From UBA877 sp034436335 (lineage in GTDB: Bacteria; Chloroflexota; Anaerolineae; Anaerolineales; Villigracilaceae): a stretch of 41,853 bases of DNA. Location of the stretch: contig DAOTVO010000011.1 of assembly GCA_034436335.1 (NCBI GenBank), positions 1 through 41,853 on the forward strand, given 5' to 3'. A program made the translations under genes and the position numbers. Under the pieces are notes generated by a model, which was not told where the DNA came from, searched no databases, and saw only the letters and a program-made list of their open reading frames with translations. This document shows, piece by piece, positions 18,535 to 26,602 of this stretch (its first letter is position 1; each line of letters begins with the position of its first letter).

Positions 18535-19428
18535 CTATCCGATGAGCAAGCCAATGGCCAGCAGCACCGGCGTCAGCAGGTTGATGAGCACGTTCTGTGC
18601 CATCGAGGGAATAATGGCCGGTACGTTCTCGGCATTCTTCGCCACATTGCGGATGACCTGAACAGCCAGGACAAGAGTCAGCAGGCCAAGCAGAGCCCAA
18701 AGAGGCAGGAGGCCGAGCGCCACGCCCAGCACAATCGCCGCATACGCGCCGAGCAGAAAGGAGATGTAAAGATAGACGCTCTTCTGCCGCCCCAGGACAA
18801 TGGGGTAGTGCTTGCGGCCAATGCTCCGGTCGGCTTCCACGTCCGGGAACTGATTGAGCAGCAGAAGGTCGCTGACGAGGAAGAAGGGGACGAGGGAGGC
18901 GAAGAAAGCCGTCCAGGAGTAAGAGCCAGTCAGGGCAAAGTGCGTCCCCAGCACCATCAACGTCCCGAAGCCGAGACCCGGCGCGACCAGGCACAAGATG
19001 GGGATGTGGGTAATCCAAACTGTGTAGCCATAAAGCAGGAAGAGGCCAAGGAGTCCGAGCGGGAGGATCCCCCAACCCTGGACGAAGGCGAAGAACAGCC
19101 CGATGAGGCCGGTAATCAGGAAGGTCGCGATGGCCGTCCACAGCGCGGCCGGGGCGAGTTCCGGATGCGCCTGAAGCGTGCCGCTGCCGCCGCTGAAGGG
19201 CGTCTTCTGCGTGCGGGAGTCGAGACCGGTCTTGAAATCGAAGTACTCATTGAAGGCATTGACGCTGATGTGCGCCGCGATTCCGCCAATCAACGCCAGG
19301 ACGAAGTAGCCCCAGTTGACGCTGCCCTGCTCGTAGAGCGCCGTCCCGAGGCCGACCAGCACACAGGCCGGGGCCAGGATGACGAAGGGCAGGCGCATGG
19401 GGCCGAGAAGAAGTTTGAAGTTTTTCAT
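18535..19428 (-). CDS. UbiA-family prenyltransferase, MenA-like
   Basis: 297 residues from the ATG at 19428, which has AAGGAG upstream. Eight or nine membrane helices. The two Asp-rich motifs of the UbiA superfamily are present: NAFNEYFDFKTGLDS (motif 1, about residues 54-68) and DVEADRSIGRK (motif 2), which bind the Mg-pyrophosphate of the prenyl donor. The best match is with 1,4-dihydroxy-2-naphthoate prenyltransferases (menaquinone synthesis), but no other men gene is in the window and related UbiA enzymes share these motifs. A nine-residue upstream extension is possible but lacks a ribosome site. Confidence 0.85.
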   Translation of the reverse strand: MKNFKLLLGPMRLPFVILAPACVLVGLGTALYEQGSVNWGYFVLALIGGIAAHISVNAFNEYFDFKTGLDSRTQKTPFSGGSGTLQAHPELAPAALWTAIATFLITGLIGLFFAFVQGWGILPLGLLGLFLLYGYTVWITHIPILCLVAPGLGFGTLMVLGTHFALTGSYSWTAFFASLVPFFLVSDLLLLNQFPDVEADRSIGRKHYPIVLGRQKSVYLYISFLLGAYAAIVLGVALGLLPLWALLGLLTLVLAVQVIRNVAKNAENVPAIIPSMAQNVLINLLTPVLLAIGLLIG

Positions 19429-19522
19429 GATGTCTCCTTTGGTGTGTAATGTGCATGGCATAGATAAAACAGCGCAATTTCACAAACGTTGCGCCGTTTT
19501 TGAACCATTGCAATGGGCAATT

Positions 19523-19804
19523 TTACAACAAATCTTGATATTCCGGGTGTTTCTGAACGTAAGCGCCCACAAAGGAACACAGTGGACGGATTTTCAACCT
19601 CTGCCGGCGGGCATAGTCCAGGCCGGCACGCACCAGCCGCGACCCCAAGCCGCGCCCGCCGAGCGCTTCGGGGACCTCGGTGTGGGTGAAGACAATTTTC
19701 CCCTCCACCAAATGATACTCAAGGACACAGAAGAGGCCGTCCTGTTCGAGTTCGAAGCGGCTTTTTTGGGGATTGTGAACAACCTCAAGATCATCATCTG
19801 TCAT
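19523..19804 (-). CDS. Small GNAT-fold N-acetyltransferase (Acetyltransf_CG type)
   Basis: 93 residues, GGAG ahead of the ATG. It has the short GNAT core with the acetyl-CoA loop GGRGLGSRLV and the segment CSFVGAYVQKHPEY near the C-terminus, which is characteristic of the YidJ/GTN1-like family (PF14542). These are single-domain proteins of unknown substrate. It stands between the esterase and the prenyltransferase on the same strand, separated from the esterase by a tandem palindromic array. Confidence 0.85.
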   Translation of the reverse strand: MTDDDLEVVHNPQKSRFELEQDGLFCVLEYHLVEGKIVFTHTEVPEALGGRGLGSRLVRAGLDYARRQRLKIRPLCSFVGAYVQKHPEYQDLL

Positions 19805-19920
19805 GTGGGAACTCCATCATCGAGAAAATGCGGTTTGCAGGGATGGCAAGAGAGAATCCGGCTCAATGTTGCCTCCTTATCAAAAATGCAATCTCCAGAA
19901 AGGGCATGACTGGAACCCGA

Positions 19921-20088
19921 TACCCAGGCGGGATAGAATCCCGCCCTACGCTGCGGGGCAGATACCCAGGCGGGATAGAACCCCGCCCTACGCTGCGGGG
20001 CAGATACCCAGGCGGGATAGAATCCCGCCCTACGCTGCGGCGCAGATACCCAGGCGGGATAGAATCCCGCCCTACGCTGCGGCGCAGT
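19921..20088. repeat. Four tandem 42-bp copies of the palindromic repeat
   Basis: Copies start at 19921, 19963, 20005 and 20047. Each has TACCCAGGCGGGAT, a 3-base centre, ATCCCGCCCTACGC and a constant tail CTGCGGNGCAGA. Only single-base differences separate the copies. The core equals the dispersed palindrome found elsewhere in the window. It fills most of the 285-bp gap between the esterase stop (20090) and the GNAT start; no gene is present. Confidence 0.92.
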
Positions 20089-20089
20089 T

Positions 20090-20872
20090 TCAGCCAAGAT
20101 TCAGCCAATTTAGGACCCTTTGGATTTGTGCGTCCCAATAGCCCCATTCGTGTTCGCCGGGGCCTTCCTCGTAGGTCAGGTCGAGCGGCAAGGTGCGGAG
20201 GAAGTCGCGAAAAGCAAGGTTGTTCTGGTAGAGAAAATCTTCCGTGCCGCAGCACTGGAACAAGCGCGGTTTTTGAGCGGCCGCGCCGGCCCGCCGCGCC
20301 AGGGTACGCAGGTCATTTTCGCTGTCGGCCACGTCCTTCAGGGTGGGGCCGAAAATATTGCGCATACTGGCCAGCCAGGCTTCATCACGATGCTCTCCTT
20401 CCTCCGAGACGATGTAGCGAATATCCAGCGCGCCCGAAAGACTGGCCGCCGCGGCGAATCGCTCCGGGTGCGCCAGCGCCATCTTGAACGCGCCGTAGCC
20501 GCCCATCGAAAGCCCGGCGACGAAGTTATCCTCGCGCCGCGCCGAAAGCGGAAACAGGTCACGCGCCAGCGCCGGAACCTCCTCGCTGATGAACTGCCAG
20601 TATTTACCGCCGTGCGCCATGTCGGTATAAAAACTGAGATGCACGGCAGGCATGACCACGGCCAAATTGTAGGCGGCGGCGTAACGCTCGATGGAGGTCC
20701 AGCGCTGCCAGGCGGTGTGGTCGTCGGAGTAGCCATGCAGCAGATACAGGGTCCGGTACGTGGGACGGGGACCGCGCCGCGCCTCTTCGAGTGGGCGCTG
20801 CGGAAGCAGGACGCTCATCGCCATGTGCAGGCCGAGGGTCTCGGAACGGAAATTGACTTCGCTGACTATCAT
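20090..20872 (-). CDS. Esterase D/tributyrin esterase-like alpha/beta hydrolase
   Basis: 260 residues, AAGGAG before the ATG. Alpha/beta hydrolase of the Esterase D group (PF00756): oxyanion region LLHGYSDD, nucleophile Ser122 in GLSMGGYGA, Asp in GTEDFLY and His in GEHEWGYWD. No signal peptide, so it is cytosolic. Relatives hydrolyse short acyl esters or S-formylglutathione; the substrate here is unknown. The gene is 159 bp downstream of the ammonia-lyase gene on the same strand and has its own ribosome site. Confidence 0.9.
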   Translation of the reverse strand: MIVSEVNFRSETLGLHMAMSVLLPQRPLEEARRGPRPTYRTLYLLHGYSDDHTAWQRWTSIERYAAAYNLAVVMPAVHLSFYTDMAHGGKYWQFISEEVPALARDLFPLSARREDNFVAGLSMGGYGAFKMALAHPERFAAAASLSGALDIRYIVSEEGEHRDEAWLASMRNIFGPTLKDVADSENDLRTLARRAGAAAQKPRLFQCCGTEDFLYQNNLAFRDFLRTLPLDLTYEEGPGEHEWGYWDAQIQRVLNWLNLG

Positions 20873-21031
20873 GTTTCTCCTTTAGGGAGCGTCATAAGAA
20901 TCAAAAATTCAACCAGTGAGATAAACAAGATTTACTCGATGAACAGCGGCTTTTGTCTATCAAAACGCCAAAATGTCCTGTTCACCTCCGTTTATCCCCG
21001 GCGAATCACAATCTGCGCTCCATGATAGCGC

Positions 21032-22555
21032 TTAACCAAGCGGGCCGATTTCCTTCTCGACCTCTTCGAGAATCTCGCCCGATTTGACCAGCGCCTTCAT
21101 CGTGTTGTGGTCGTTAAAGAGCGGACGGTCCACGTCCAGATGCGCCACGTGGCGGCGAATGACCTCGCGTGCTTTCTGCGTGCCGCGCCCGGGGGTAAAC
21201 TGGCGGAAGTCGAGCGCCTGCGCCGCGGCCATAAACTCGATGCCCAGCACGCCGTAAGCGTTATCGAGAATCTGCCCGTTCTTGATAGCCGTGTTCATGC
21301 CCATCGAGACGAAGTCCTCCTGGTCGGCGGCGGCAGGGATGGACTGAATGGAGGCCGGGGCCGAGAGAATCCGCTGTTCGACGATGAGATGGTCAGCGGT
21401 GTACTGCGAGAGCATCAGCCCGGAATAGAAGCCGGGGTCGTGCGCCAGGAAGTCGGGCAGGCCGACGCTCAGGGCCGGGTTGGTCAGCCGGTTCAGCCGC
21501 CGCTCCGAAAGGACGCAGACCATCGTAATCGCCGCGCCGGCCATGTCCATCGGCAGAGAGACGGGTGATCCCTGGAAGTTCGCGCCGGTCAAGGTCAGTT
21601 TCTCCTCCGGCACCCAGATGGGGTTGTCGCCGACGCCGTTGAGTTCGATTTCGACCTGCGAGCGGGCGTAGGCCACCGCGTCCCGCGCCGCGCCGATGAC
21701 CTGGGGAGTGGAACGCATCGAGTAAGCATCCTGCACCTTGGTCTTCATCTTGCCGATCGTCAGGTCCGAGCCTTCGATGACCTTGCGGATGTTGGCCGCG
21801 CTGACCATCGCCCCGCGGAAGCCGCGCAGTTCGTGCAGTTTGGGATGATACGGCTTCATATTGCCCAGGAGAGCCTCAATGGTCATCGCCGCGGCAATCT
21901 CGGCCTGCTTGAGGAAACGTTCCATCTCGTAGAGATGGATGGCCGACATCGCCGTCAGCAGATTCGAGCCGTTGATGGCCGCCAGACCGTCGCGCGCCTG
22001 TAGGCCGGGGATGGGAATGCCAGCGCGGCGCATCGCTTCGAGACCGGGCAGCCGCTCGCCGTTAAAGAAGGCTTCCCCCTCCCCCATGAGCAGGAGCATG
22101 GCCTGCGCCATCGGGGCCAGGTCACCGCACGCGCCGACCGAGCCTTTCTGGCAGACGACCGGCGTGACGCCGCGGTTGAGCATCTCCACCAGCGTCAGGG
22201 TAATTTCGGGGCGGCAGCCAGAGTTGCCGTGCGCGTGGACGTTGATGCGTCCGGCCAGCGCGCCGCGCACGTACTCGATGGGCGCCGGATCGCCGATGCC
22301 GGCGGCGTGGTTGTAGATGAGATATTTCTGGAATTCCTTCACCTGCTCATCGCTGAGCACTTTCTCGGAAAACTCACCGATGCCGGTGTTGGTGCCGTAC
22401 ATGATTTCTTTGGCCGCCAGTTTTTCCTCCAACATGGCGCGGCAAGCCTTGATGCGCTCCAGCGCGGCCGGGGCGAGTTCCACTTTCTCGCCAAAGCGGG
22501 CAATGGCAACGAGTTTTTCGATGGTCAGGGAAGAACCGTCGAGGATGATGGTCAT
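21032..22555 (-). CDS. hutH: Histidine ammonia-lyase-like enzyme with Ala-Cys-Gly MIO triad
   Basis: 507 residues, AAGGAG before the ATG. Full-length aromatic amino acid lyase. Residues align by number with Pseudomonas putida HAL: Tyr53, His83 (in YNHAAG), Asn195, and Gln275/Asp276/Tyr278/Arg281 shifted by two. His83 and Glu413 (QED) point to histidine as substrate rather than phenylalanine or tyrosine. The MIO prosthetic group should come from residues 142-144, which read Ala-Cys-Gly instead of Ala-Ser-Gly. No hutU, hutI or hutG is nearby; the divergent neighbour is a P5C-type aldehyde dehydrogenase. Reaction expected: L-histidine to urocanate plus ammonia, but a different amino acid cannot be excluded. 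Confidence 0.88.
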   Translation of the reverse strand: MTIILDGSSLTIEKLVAIARFGEKVELAPAALERIKACRAMLEEKLAAKEIMYGTNTGIGEFSEKVLSDEQVKEFQKYLIYNHAAGIGDPAPIEYVRGALAGRINVHAHGNSGCRPEITLTLVEMLNRGVTPVVCQKGSVGACGDLAPMAQAMLLLMGEGEAFFNGERLPGLEAMRRAGIPIPGLQARDGLAAINGSNLLTAMSAIHLYEMERFLKQAEIAAAMTIEALLGNMKPYHPKLHELRGFRGAMVSAANIRKVIEGSDLTIGKMKTKVQDAYSMRSTPQVIGAARDAVAYARSQVEIELNGVGDNPIWVPEEKLTLTGANFQGSPVSLPMDMAGAAITMVCVLSERRLNRLTNPALSVGLPDFLAHDPGFYSGLMLSQYTADHLIVEQRILSAPASIQSIPAAADQEDFVSMGMNTAIKNGQILDNAYGVLGIEFMAAAQALDFRQFTPGRGTQKAREVIRRHVAHLDVDRPLFNDHNTMKALVKSGEILEEVEKEIGPLG

Positions 22556-22567
22556 GGATTTCTCCTT

Positions 22568-22603
22568 GGGGATGGTGCATGGTGAATGGTTAATGGTGAT
22601 AAT
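22568..22603. repeat. Low-complexity ATGGTGAATGG repeat
   Basis: Iterated GGTGCATGGTGAATGGTTAATGG in the leader of the ammonia-lyase gene, between its promoter and ribosome site. One of several short low-complexity intergenic repeats in the window. Confidence 0.6.
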
Positions 22604-22607
22604 AAGT

Positions 22608-22636
22608 ATTGTACCCTGCTTGGAGGTCTGTGACTA
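22608..22636 (-). promoter_or_regulatory. Possible promoter of the ammonia-lyase gene
   Basis: Minus strand TACAAT (22613-22608) with a weak TAGTCA 17 bp upstream (22636-22631). Confidence 0.35.
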
Positions 22637-22731
22637 TCTGGAAGATGTCATCAGATGGGATGAAACTCGACAGAATTCGCCCAATGAACAAAAGCCGGAA
22701 GATTATCACACCAAAAGCAGAAAGTTTTGCT

Positions 22732-22760
22732 TTGACGCGCGTCCTTTCATACGCTATACT
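22732..22760 (+). promoter_or_regulatory. Sigma-70 promoter of the aldehyde dehydrogenase gene
   Basis: TTGACG (22732-22737), 17-bp spacer, TATACT (22755-22760). The predicted leader is about 45 nt and contains the AGGAGG ribosome site. Confidence 0.75.
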
Positions 22761-22812
22761 AACGCGTGGATTTCTCGCCCTTCCCCAATTCAGATTCTCA
22801 GGAGGTTCCCCA

Positions 22813-24387
22813 ATGGCTGATTTCAAACTCACCTATGCGACCATGTTCAACCCGCCCGAAGAACTGCACACGCAGTACGACACGGCGCTGGCAAAAGTCA
22901 AGGCGAACATGGGCAAAGAATACGGCATGATAATCAACAACAAAGATGTCTTTGCCGATGAAAAATTCGAGGACCGTTCGCCCATCAACACGGACTGGGT
23001 GCTGGCCGTCATGCAGAAAGGCAACGAAAAGCACGCCGCCGAGGCCCTGGCCGCAGCCCGCAAAGCCTTCCCCGGCTGGAGCCACACCCCCTGGCAGGAG
23101 CGCGTCAAACTCCTGCGCAAGGCGGTCGCCCAAATCGAATCCCGCTTGTTCGAACTCGGCGCAGCCATGTCGCTCGAAGTGGGCAAGAACCGCATGGAAG
23201 CCCTCGGCGACGTGCAGGAAACCGCCGACCTGATTGCCTACGCCTGCGACCAGATGGAAGCCCACAATGGCTACATCGTCGAGATGGGCAAAGACCCGCT
23301 GGTGGGCTACGAAGCCACCAACATCTCCGTCCTGCGCCCCTATGGCGTCTGGCTGGTGATCAGCCCGTTCAACTTCCCCTTCGCGCTGACCGGTGGCCCG
23401 GCCGGCGCGGCGCTGGTGACCGGCAACACGATCGTCATCAAACCCGCCACCGACACCCCCTGGATTGTCCGCCTGCTGGCCGAATGCTTCCGCGATGCCG
23501 GCCTGCCCGACGGCGTGGTGAACTTCGTCACCGGACCCGGCCGCACCCTCGGCCAGGCCCTGGTGAACAGCCCCGAAGTGGACGGCGTGACCTTCACCGG
23601 CTCCTTTGACGTCGGCATGAAGATGTACCGCGACTTCGCCAACGGCAAATACGTCCGCCCGATTGTCCTTGAACTGGGCGGCAAGAACCCGGCCATCGTC
23701 TCCCGTCACGCCGACCTGGAGCGCGCCGCAGCCGGCATCGTCCGCTCGGCCTTTGGCCTGCAAGGGCAGAAATGCTCTGCGGCCTCGCGCGTCTTCATCG
23801 AGGCTCCTGTCTATGATCGGTTGGTCGCCCGCCTGAAGGAACTGACCGACAAACTGACCATCGGCGACCCGACCGAGCGCAAGAACTTCCTCGGCCCGGT
23901 CATCAACAAAAACGCCTATCAGGATTACCAGAACTACTGTCGCGAAATTGCTGAAGGCGGCGGCAACTTTCTCACCGGCGGCAAGATTCTGACCGAAGGC
24001 GACTACGCCAAAGGCTACTACTGCACCCCCACCTTCGTCACCGACTTGCCGCTCAGCCACCGCTTGTGGAAGTACGAAATGTTCCTGCCCATCACCACCA
24101 TCGCCAAGGTCAACAGTCTCGAAGAAGCCATGCGCGAAGCCAACGACGTCAACTACGGCCTGACCGCCGGCTTTTACGGCAGTCTGGAAGAAGTCGAATG
24201 GTTCTTCGATAACATTCAGGCTGGCGTCACCTACGCCAACCGTCCGCAGGGCGCGACCACCGGCGCCTGGCCGGGCTTCCAACCCTTCGGCGGCTGGAAA
24301 GGCTCCGGCGCAACCGGCAAGAACGCCGGCGGCCTCTACTACCTGCCGCTCTACATGCGCGAACAGATTCGCACGCTCATTAAGTGA
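22813..24387 (+). CDS. Aldehyde dehydrogenase, 1-pyrroline-5-carboxylate dehydrogenase type
   Basis: 524 residues; AGGAGG seven bases before the ATG fixes the start. Aldehyde dehydrogenase fold with the NAD loop (SPFNFPFALTGG), Glu general base in LELGGKNP, catalytic Cys in GQKCSAASR and the C-terminal PFGGWKGSG. The N-terminal extension and length match the RocA/PruA group that oxidises L-glutamate gamma-semialdehyde to glutamate. Divergent to a histidine ammonia-lyase homologue, which suggests amino acid catabolism toward glutamate, although no proline dehydrogenase or other hut gene is seen. Promoter 22732-22760 and a terminator at 24400-24429. Confidence 0.88.
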   Translation: MADFKLTYATMFNPPEELHTQYDTALAKVKANMGKEYGMIINNKDVFADEKFEDRSPINTDWVLAVMQKGNEKHAAEALAAARKAFPGWSHTPWQERVKLLRKAVAQIESRLFELGAAMSLEVGKNRMEALGDVQETADLIAYACDQMEAHNGYIVEMGKDPLVGYEATNISVLRPYGVWLVISPFNFPFALTGGPAGAALVTGNTIVIKPATDTPWIVRLLAECFRDAGLPDGVVNFVTGPGRTLGQALVNSPEVDGVTFTGSFDVGMKMYRDFANGKYVRPIVLELGGKNPAIVSRHADLERAAAGIVRSAFGLQGQKCSAASRVFIEAPVYDRLVARLKELTDKLTIGDPTERKNFLGPVINKNAYQDYQNYCREIAEGGGNFLTGGKILTEGDYAKGYYCTPTFVTDLPLSHRLWKYEMFLPITTIAKVNSLEEAMREANDVNYGLTAGFYGSLEEVEWFFDNIQAGVTYANRPQGATTGAWPGFQPFGGWKGSGATGKNAGGLYYLPLYMREQIRTLIK

Positions 24388-24399
24388 CTTCACACACGC

Positions 24400-24429
24400 G
24401 GCGGACTCTGCCGTCCAGCAGGGTCCGCC
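24400..24429 (+). terminator. Terminator after aldehyde dehydrogenase gene
   Basis: GGCGGACTCTGC (24400-24411) pairs fully (one G-T wobble) with GCAGGGTCCGCC (24418-24429) around a six-base loop, 13 bp after the stop; the following CTTCTCTTGCT is only moderately T-rich. Confidence 0.7.
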
Positions 24430-24454
24430 CTTCTCTTGCTATCATTTTTTGTTT

Positions 24455-24736
24455 ATGGAAGATATTCCGCTCCGCCAGCGCCTCGGCACGTTTTTCATTC
24501 TGGTCGGCCTGTTTCTCTTCCTGCTCTTCCTGGGTGCGGTTCTTGGCAAGTCGGGCCCCTGGGCGGCGTATTTTTTCTTTAGCACAATTGCGCTCTTCTT
24601 TGGCTACCTGTTGAGCCGCCGGACTACTCCGCCGCCGCCCAGCAACCGTTTCAGCGGCATTCGCAAAATACGGGAGAACATGAAAAAGAGCCGCGCCGAG
24701 CGCGAGAAAAGAAAACAGGAACAAAAAAAGAGATAG
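24455..24736 (+). CDS. Small two-helix membrane protein, function unknown
   Basis: 93 residues: two hydrophobic helices (about 10-33 and 37-55), a Pro-rich hinge, and a strongly basic Arg/Lys/Glu-rich C-terminus (about 65-93) likely cytosolic. I do not recognise a family. The stop is 3 bp before the CoA-transferase A start, so translation is probably coupled. TATCAT at 24440-24445 may be its -10 box; no clear Shine-Dalgarno site precedes the ATG. As first gene of the cluster it may be a membrane partner of what follows, but nothing in its sequence shows this. Confidence 0.6.
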   Translation: MEDIPLRQRLGTFFILVGLFLFLLFLGAVLGKSGPWAAYFFFSTIALFFGYLLSRRTTPPPPSNRFSGIRKIRENMKKSRAEREKRKQEQKKR

Positions 24737-24739
24737 TCC

Positions 24740-25642
24740 ATGAACAAACTTCAACCGCTTTCAGAAGCCATCTCCCGTTACGTTCACGACGGCGACCTGG
24801 TCTATGCCGCCGGATTCACCCACCTTATCCCCTTTGCTGCCGGGCATGAAATCATCCGTCAGCGCAAACGCGAGTTGACGCTTGCCCGCGCCACCCCCGA
24901 CCTCATCTACGACCAGATGGTTGCCGCCGGATGCGCCCGCAAGGTCATCTTCTCTTACATGGGCAACCCCGGCGTCGGGTCACTGCGCGTCGTGCGCGCC
25001 GCAATCGAAACCGGTCGGCTGGAATGGGAGGAATATTCCCACTTCGGCATGATTTCGCGTCTGCAGGCCGGCGCGGCAGGGCTCCCATTCATGCCCATGA
25101 ACCAGACCGGCGCGGCCGACCTCGAGCGCGCCAACCCCAACATCCGTCGCGTGACCGACCCTTATAGCGGGCGCGAGGTGGTCGTCGTCCCGGCGCTCAA
25201 CCCGGATGTCGCCATCGTCCACGTCCAGCGCGCCGACGCCCAGGGCAACGCTCACCTGTGGGGCATCATCGGCGAGCAAAAGGAGGCCGCCTTCGCCGCC
25301 AAGCGCGTCATCCTGACCGCCGAGGAGATTGTGGACGAAGCCATTATCCGCTCCGATCCGAACCGGACGCTCATCCCCGGCTTCATCGTCAGCGCCGTCT
25401 GCCATGTCCCCTTTGCCTGCCACCCCTCCTACGCCCAGGGCTACTACGACCGCGACAACGAGTTCTACCTGAAGTGGGACAAGATTAGCGAATCCGCCGA
25501 AAGCGTCCAATCCTGGCTGGACGAATGGGTCTACGGCGTGCGCGACCGCGAGGAATACCGCCAAAAACTCGGCGAAGAAACGCTGACGCGTTTGCGCGTC
25601 CCGCCGCTCGAAAGCGTCCCCATTAACTACGGGAGATACTGA
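24740..25642 (+). CDS. Family I CoA-transferase, subunit A (GctA-like)
   Basis: 300 residues of the CoA_trans family (PF01144), closest in look to glutaconate CoA-transferase subunit A/IpdA: DGDLVYAAGF near the N-terminus, the CoA-site segment SYMGNPGVGS, and HVQRADAQGNAHLWG. Subunit A shapes the acyl/CoA site; the catalytic Glu normally comes from subunit B, which is found at 27469-28242. The enzyme should exchange CoA between acyl-CoA and a free acid (or open a ring acyl-CoA, as IpdAB does). The two subunits are separated by two foreign genes, which is unusual. Followed after one base by the next gene, so translation is coupled. Confidence 0.87.
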   Translation: MNKLQPLSEAISRYVHDGDLVYAAGFTHLIPFAAGHEIIRQRKRELTLARATPDLIYDQMVAAGCARKVIFSYMGNPGVGSLRVVRAAIETGRLEWEEYSHFGMISRLQAGAAGLPFMPMNQTGAADLERANPNIRRVTDPYSGREVVVVPALNPDVAIVHVQRADAQGNAHLWGIIGEQKEAAFAAKRVILTAEEIVDEAIIRSDPNRTLIPGFIVSAVCHVPFACHPSYAQGYYDRDNEFYLKWDKISESAESVQSWLDEWVYGVRDREEYRQKLGEETLTRLRVPPLESVPINYGRY

Positions 25643-25643
25643 A

Positions 25644-26591
25644 ATGACGTATTTCTTCCGGCAGGCCGGCGGCGACCTGTTCGAGGGCTCGCCTGCATAC
25701 CTAGACTCGCTGAAGAGCCATTTCAGCGCCGACCAGGCCACCGGCCTCATCGAAATTCAACTTACCCCCCAAGAGAATTTCTTCCTGCTCTTTGCAGGCG
25801 GGACGTTTGTCGGCGCGTACCGACGCGGAGCTGAGGCCTGCCTGACGGTCCACGAGCGGGAAGTTGCCTCAAACTGGGGAGCCGAGAATCTCCCCATCCG
25901 CCTGCTGACGCTTTCGGATGTGACCGGGCGCGCTGTTTGGCTGGCGCTCGAAGCACAGCCGCGGCGTACATTCCAGGTTCAGAACGCAGAAGGCTGGGAA
26001 AGCGTACTGGCCGAGTGCCGTCGAGAGCAGTTTACCGGTCAGGTGCGCGCCGTTGCGGAGACTTGCGAGGGCCTGTTCCTCTTCTGGCGCGGCGCCTTAG
26101 TCCCCTCCGAGGCTGTCTTCTGGGGCTCCAACGGCTTCGAGTTTACGGCAACACGCTTCCCGTTCTGCATCAGCGGCCTGCTGGAGATCACCTTCTCTGA
26201 ACTCGACCCGACGCGTCCGGCAGCGCAATCCTGTATCTTGCGCCTGGCTGGAGGCGGTTGGAGCAAGTCTCTGCTCGAACGCTACCGCGCGATGGCAGGT
26301 CAACGCCTGTTGCAAACACTGACCGATGACCTGAACGTTCTGCTCAGCAACTGGCGCTGGAAAATCCGGCTTACCGGCAGCGACCTGCTCGACCGCCACT
26401 TCTTCCCCTACGCACATCTGACTTCACAGGCTTACTACAGCATCTTCGAAAGCCTCGGCGAGCGGATGCGGACAGTTTTCGGCGATCTACTCGTTGGCCG
26501 AATGATAAACGAGTCGTTTGAAACGCTCGAAGAACAGCAAAAGCAAGTCCTGGCAGACATGAACCTGACGCCCGAGGCACTCATCTCGTGA
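25644..26591 (+). CDS. Uncharacterised soluble protein with internal duplication
   Basis: 315 residues, no signal or membrane helix. Two N-terminal units look alike: about 20-62 (TGLIEIQLTPQENFFLLFAG) and about 125-165 (TGQVRAVAETCEGLFLFWRG), each reading 'TG-x-strand-x-FLF-x-G-x-V'. This pattern recalls the DUF4388/PATAN domain of regulatory proteins, but the match is weak. The C-terminal half (about 210-315) is mainly helical. Starts one base after CoA-transferase A (GGGAGA site) and abuts the next gene. It lies inside a CoA-transferase operon, so a role in regulating or localising that enzyme is possible but unproven. Confidence 0.7.
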   Translation: MTYFFRQAGGDLFEGSPAYLDSLKSHFSADQATGLIEIQLTPQENFFLLFAGGTFVGAYRRGAEACLTVHEREVASNWGAENLPIRLLTLSDVTGRAVWLALEAQPRRTFQVQNAEGWESVLAECRREQFTGQVRAVAETCEGLFLFWRGALVPSEAVFWGSNGFEFTATRFPFCISGLLEITFSELDPTRPAAQSCILRLAGGGWSKSLLERYRAMAGQRLLQTLTDDLNVLLSNWRWKIRLTGSDLLDRHFFPYAHLTSQAYYSIFESLGERMRTVFGDLLVGRMINESFETLEEQQKQVLADMNLTPEALIS

Positions 26592-26602
26592 GGCAAGCCA
26601 TT

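Noticed and set aside
19921..20088. CRISPR-like array
   Set aside because: The 42-bp units are contiguous and identical throughout; there are no unique spacers and no cas genes. It is a tandem palindrome array.
21032..24387. Histidine utilisation (hut) operon
   Set aside because: Only the ammonia-lyase homologue is present; no urocanase, imidazolonepropionase or formiminoglutamase gene is seen.
22798..24393. Long antisense open frame over the aldehyde dehydrogenase
   Set aside because: Shadow frame caused by high GC; composition is low-complexity Gly/Ala/Val/Asp and it lacks a family signature, while the + strand gene is complete with motifs and promoter.
24455..25642. Toxin-antitoxin pair reading of the small gene and its neighbour
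   Set aside because: The small protein has two membrane helices and a basic tail, and its partner is a 300-residue CoA-transferase subunit.
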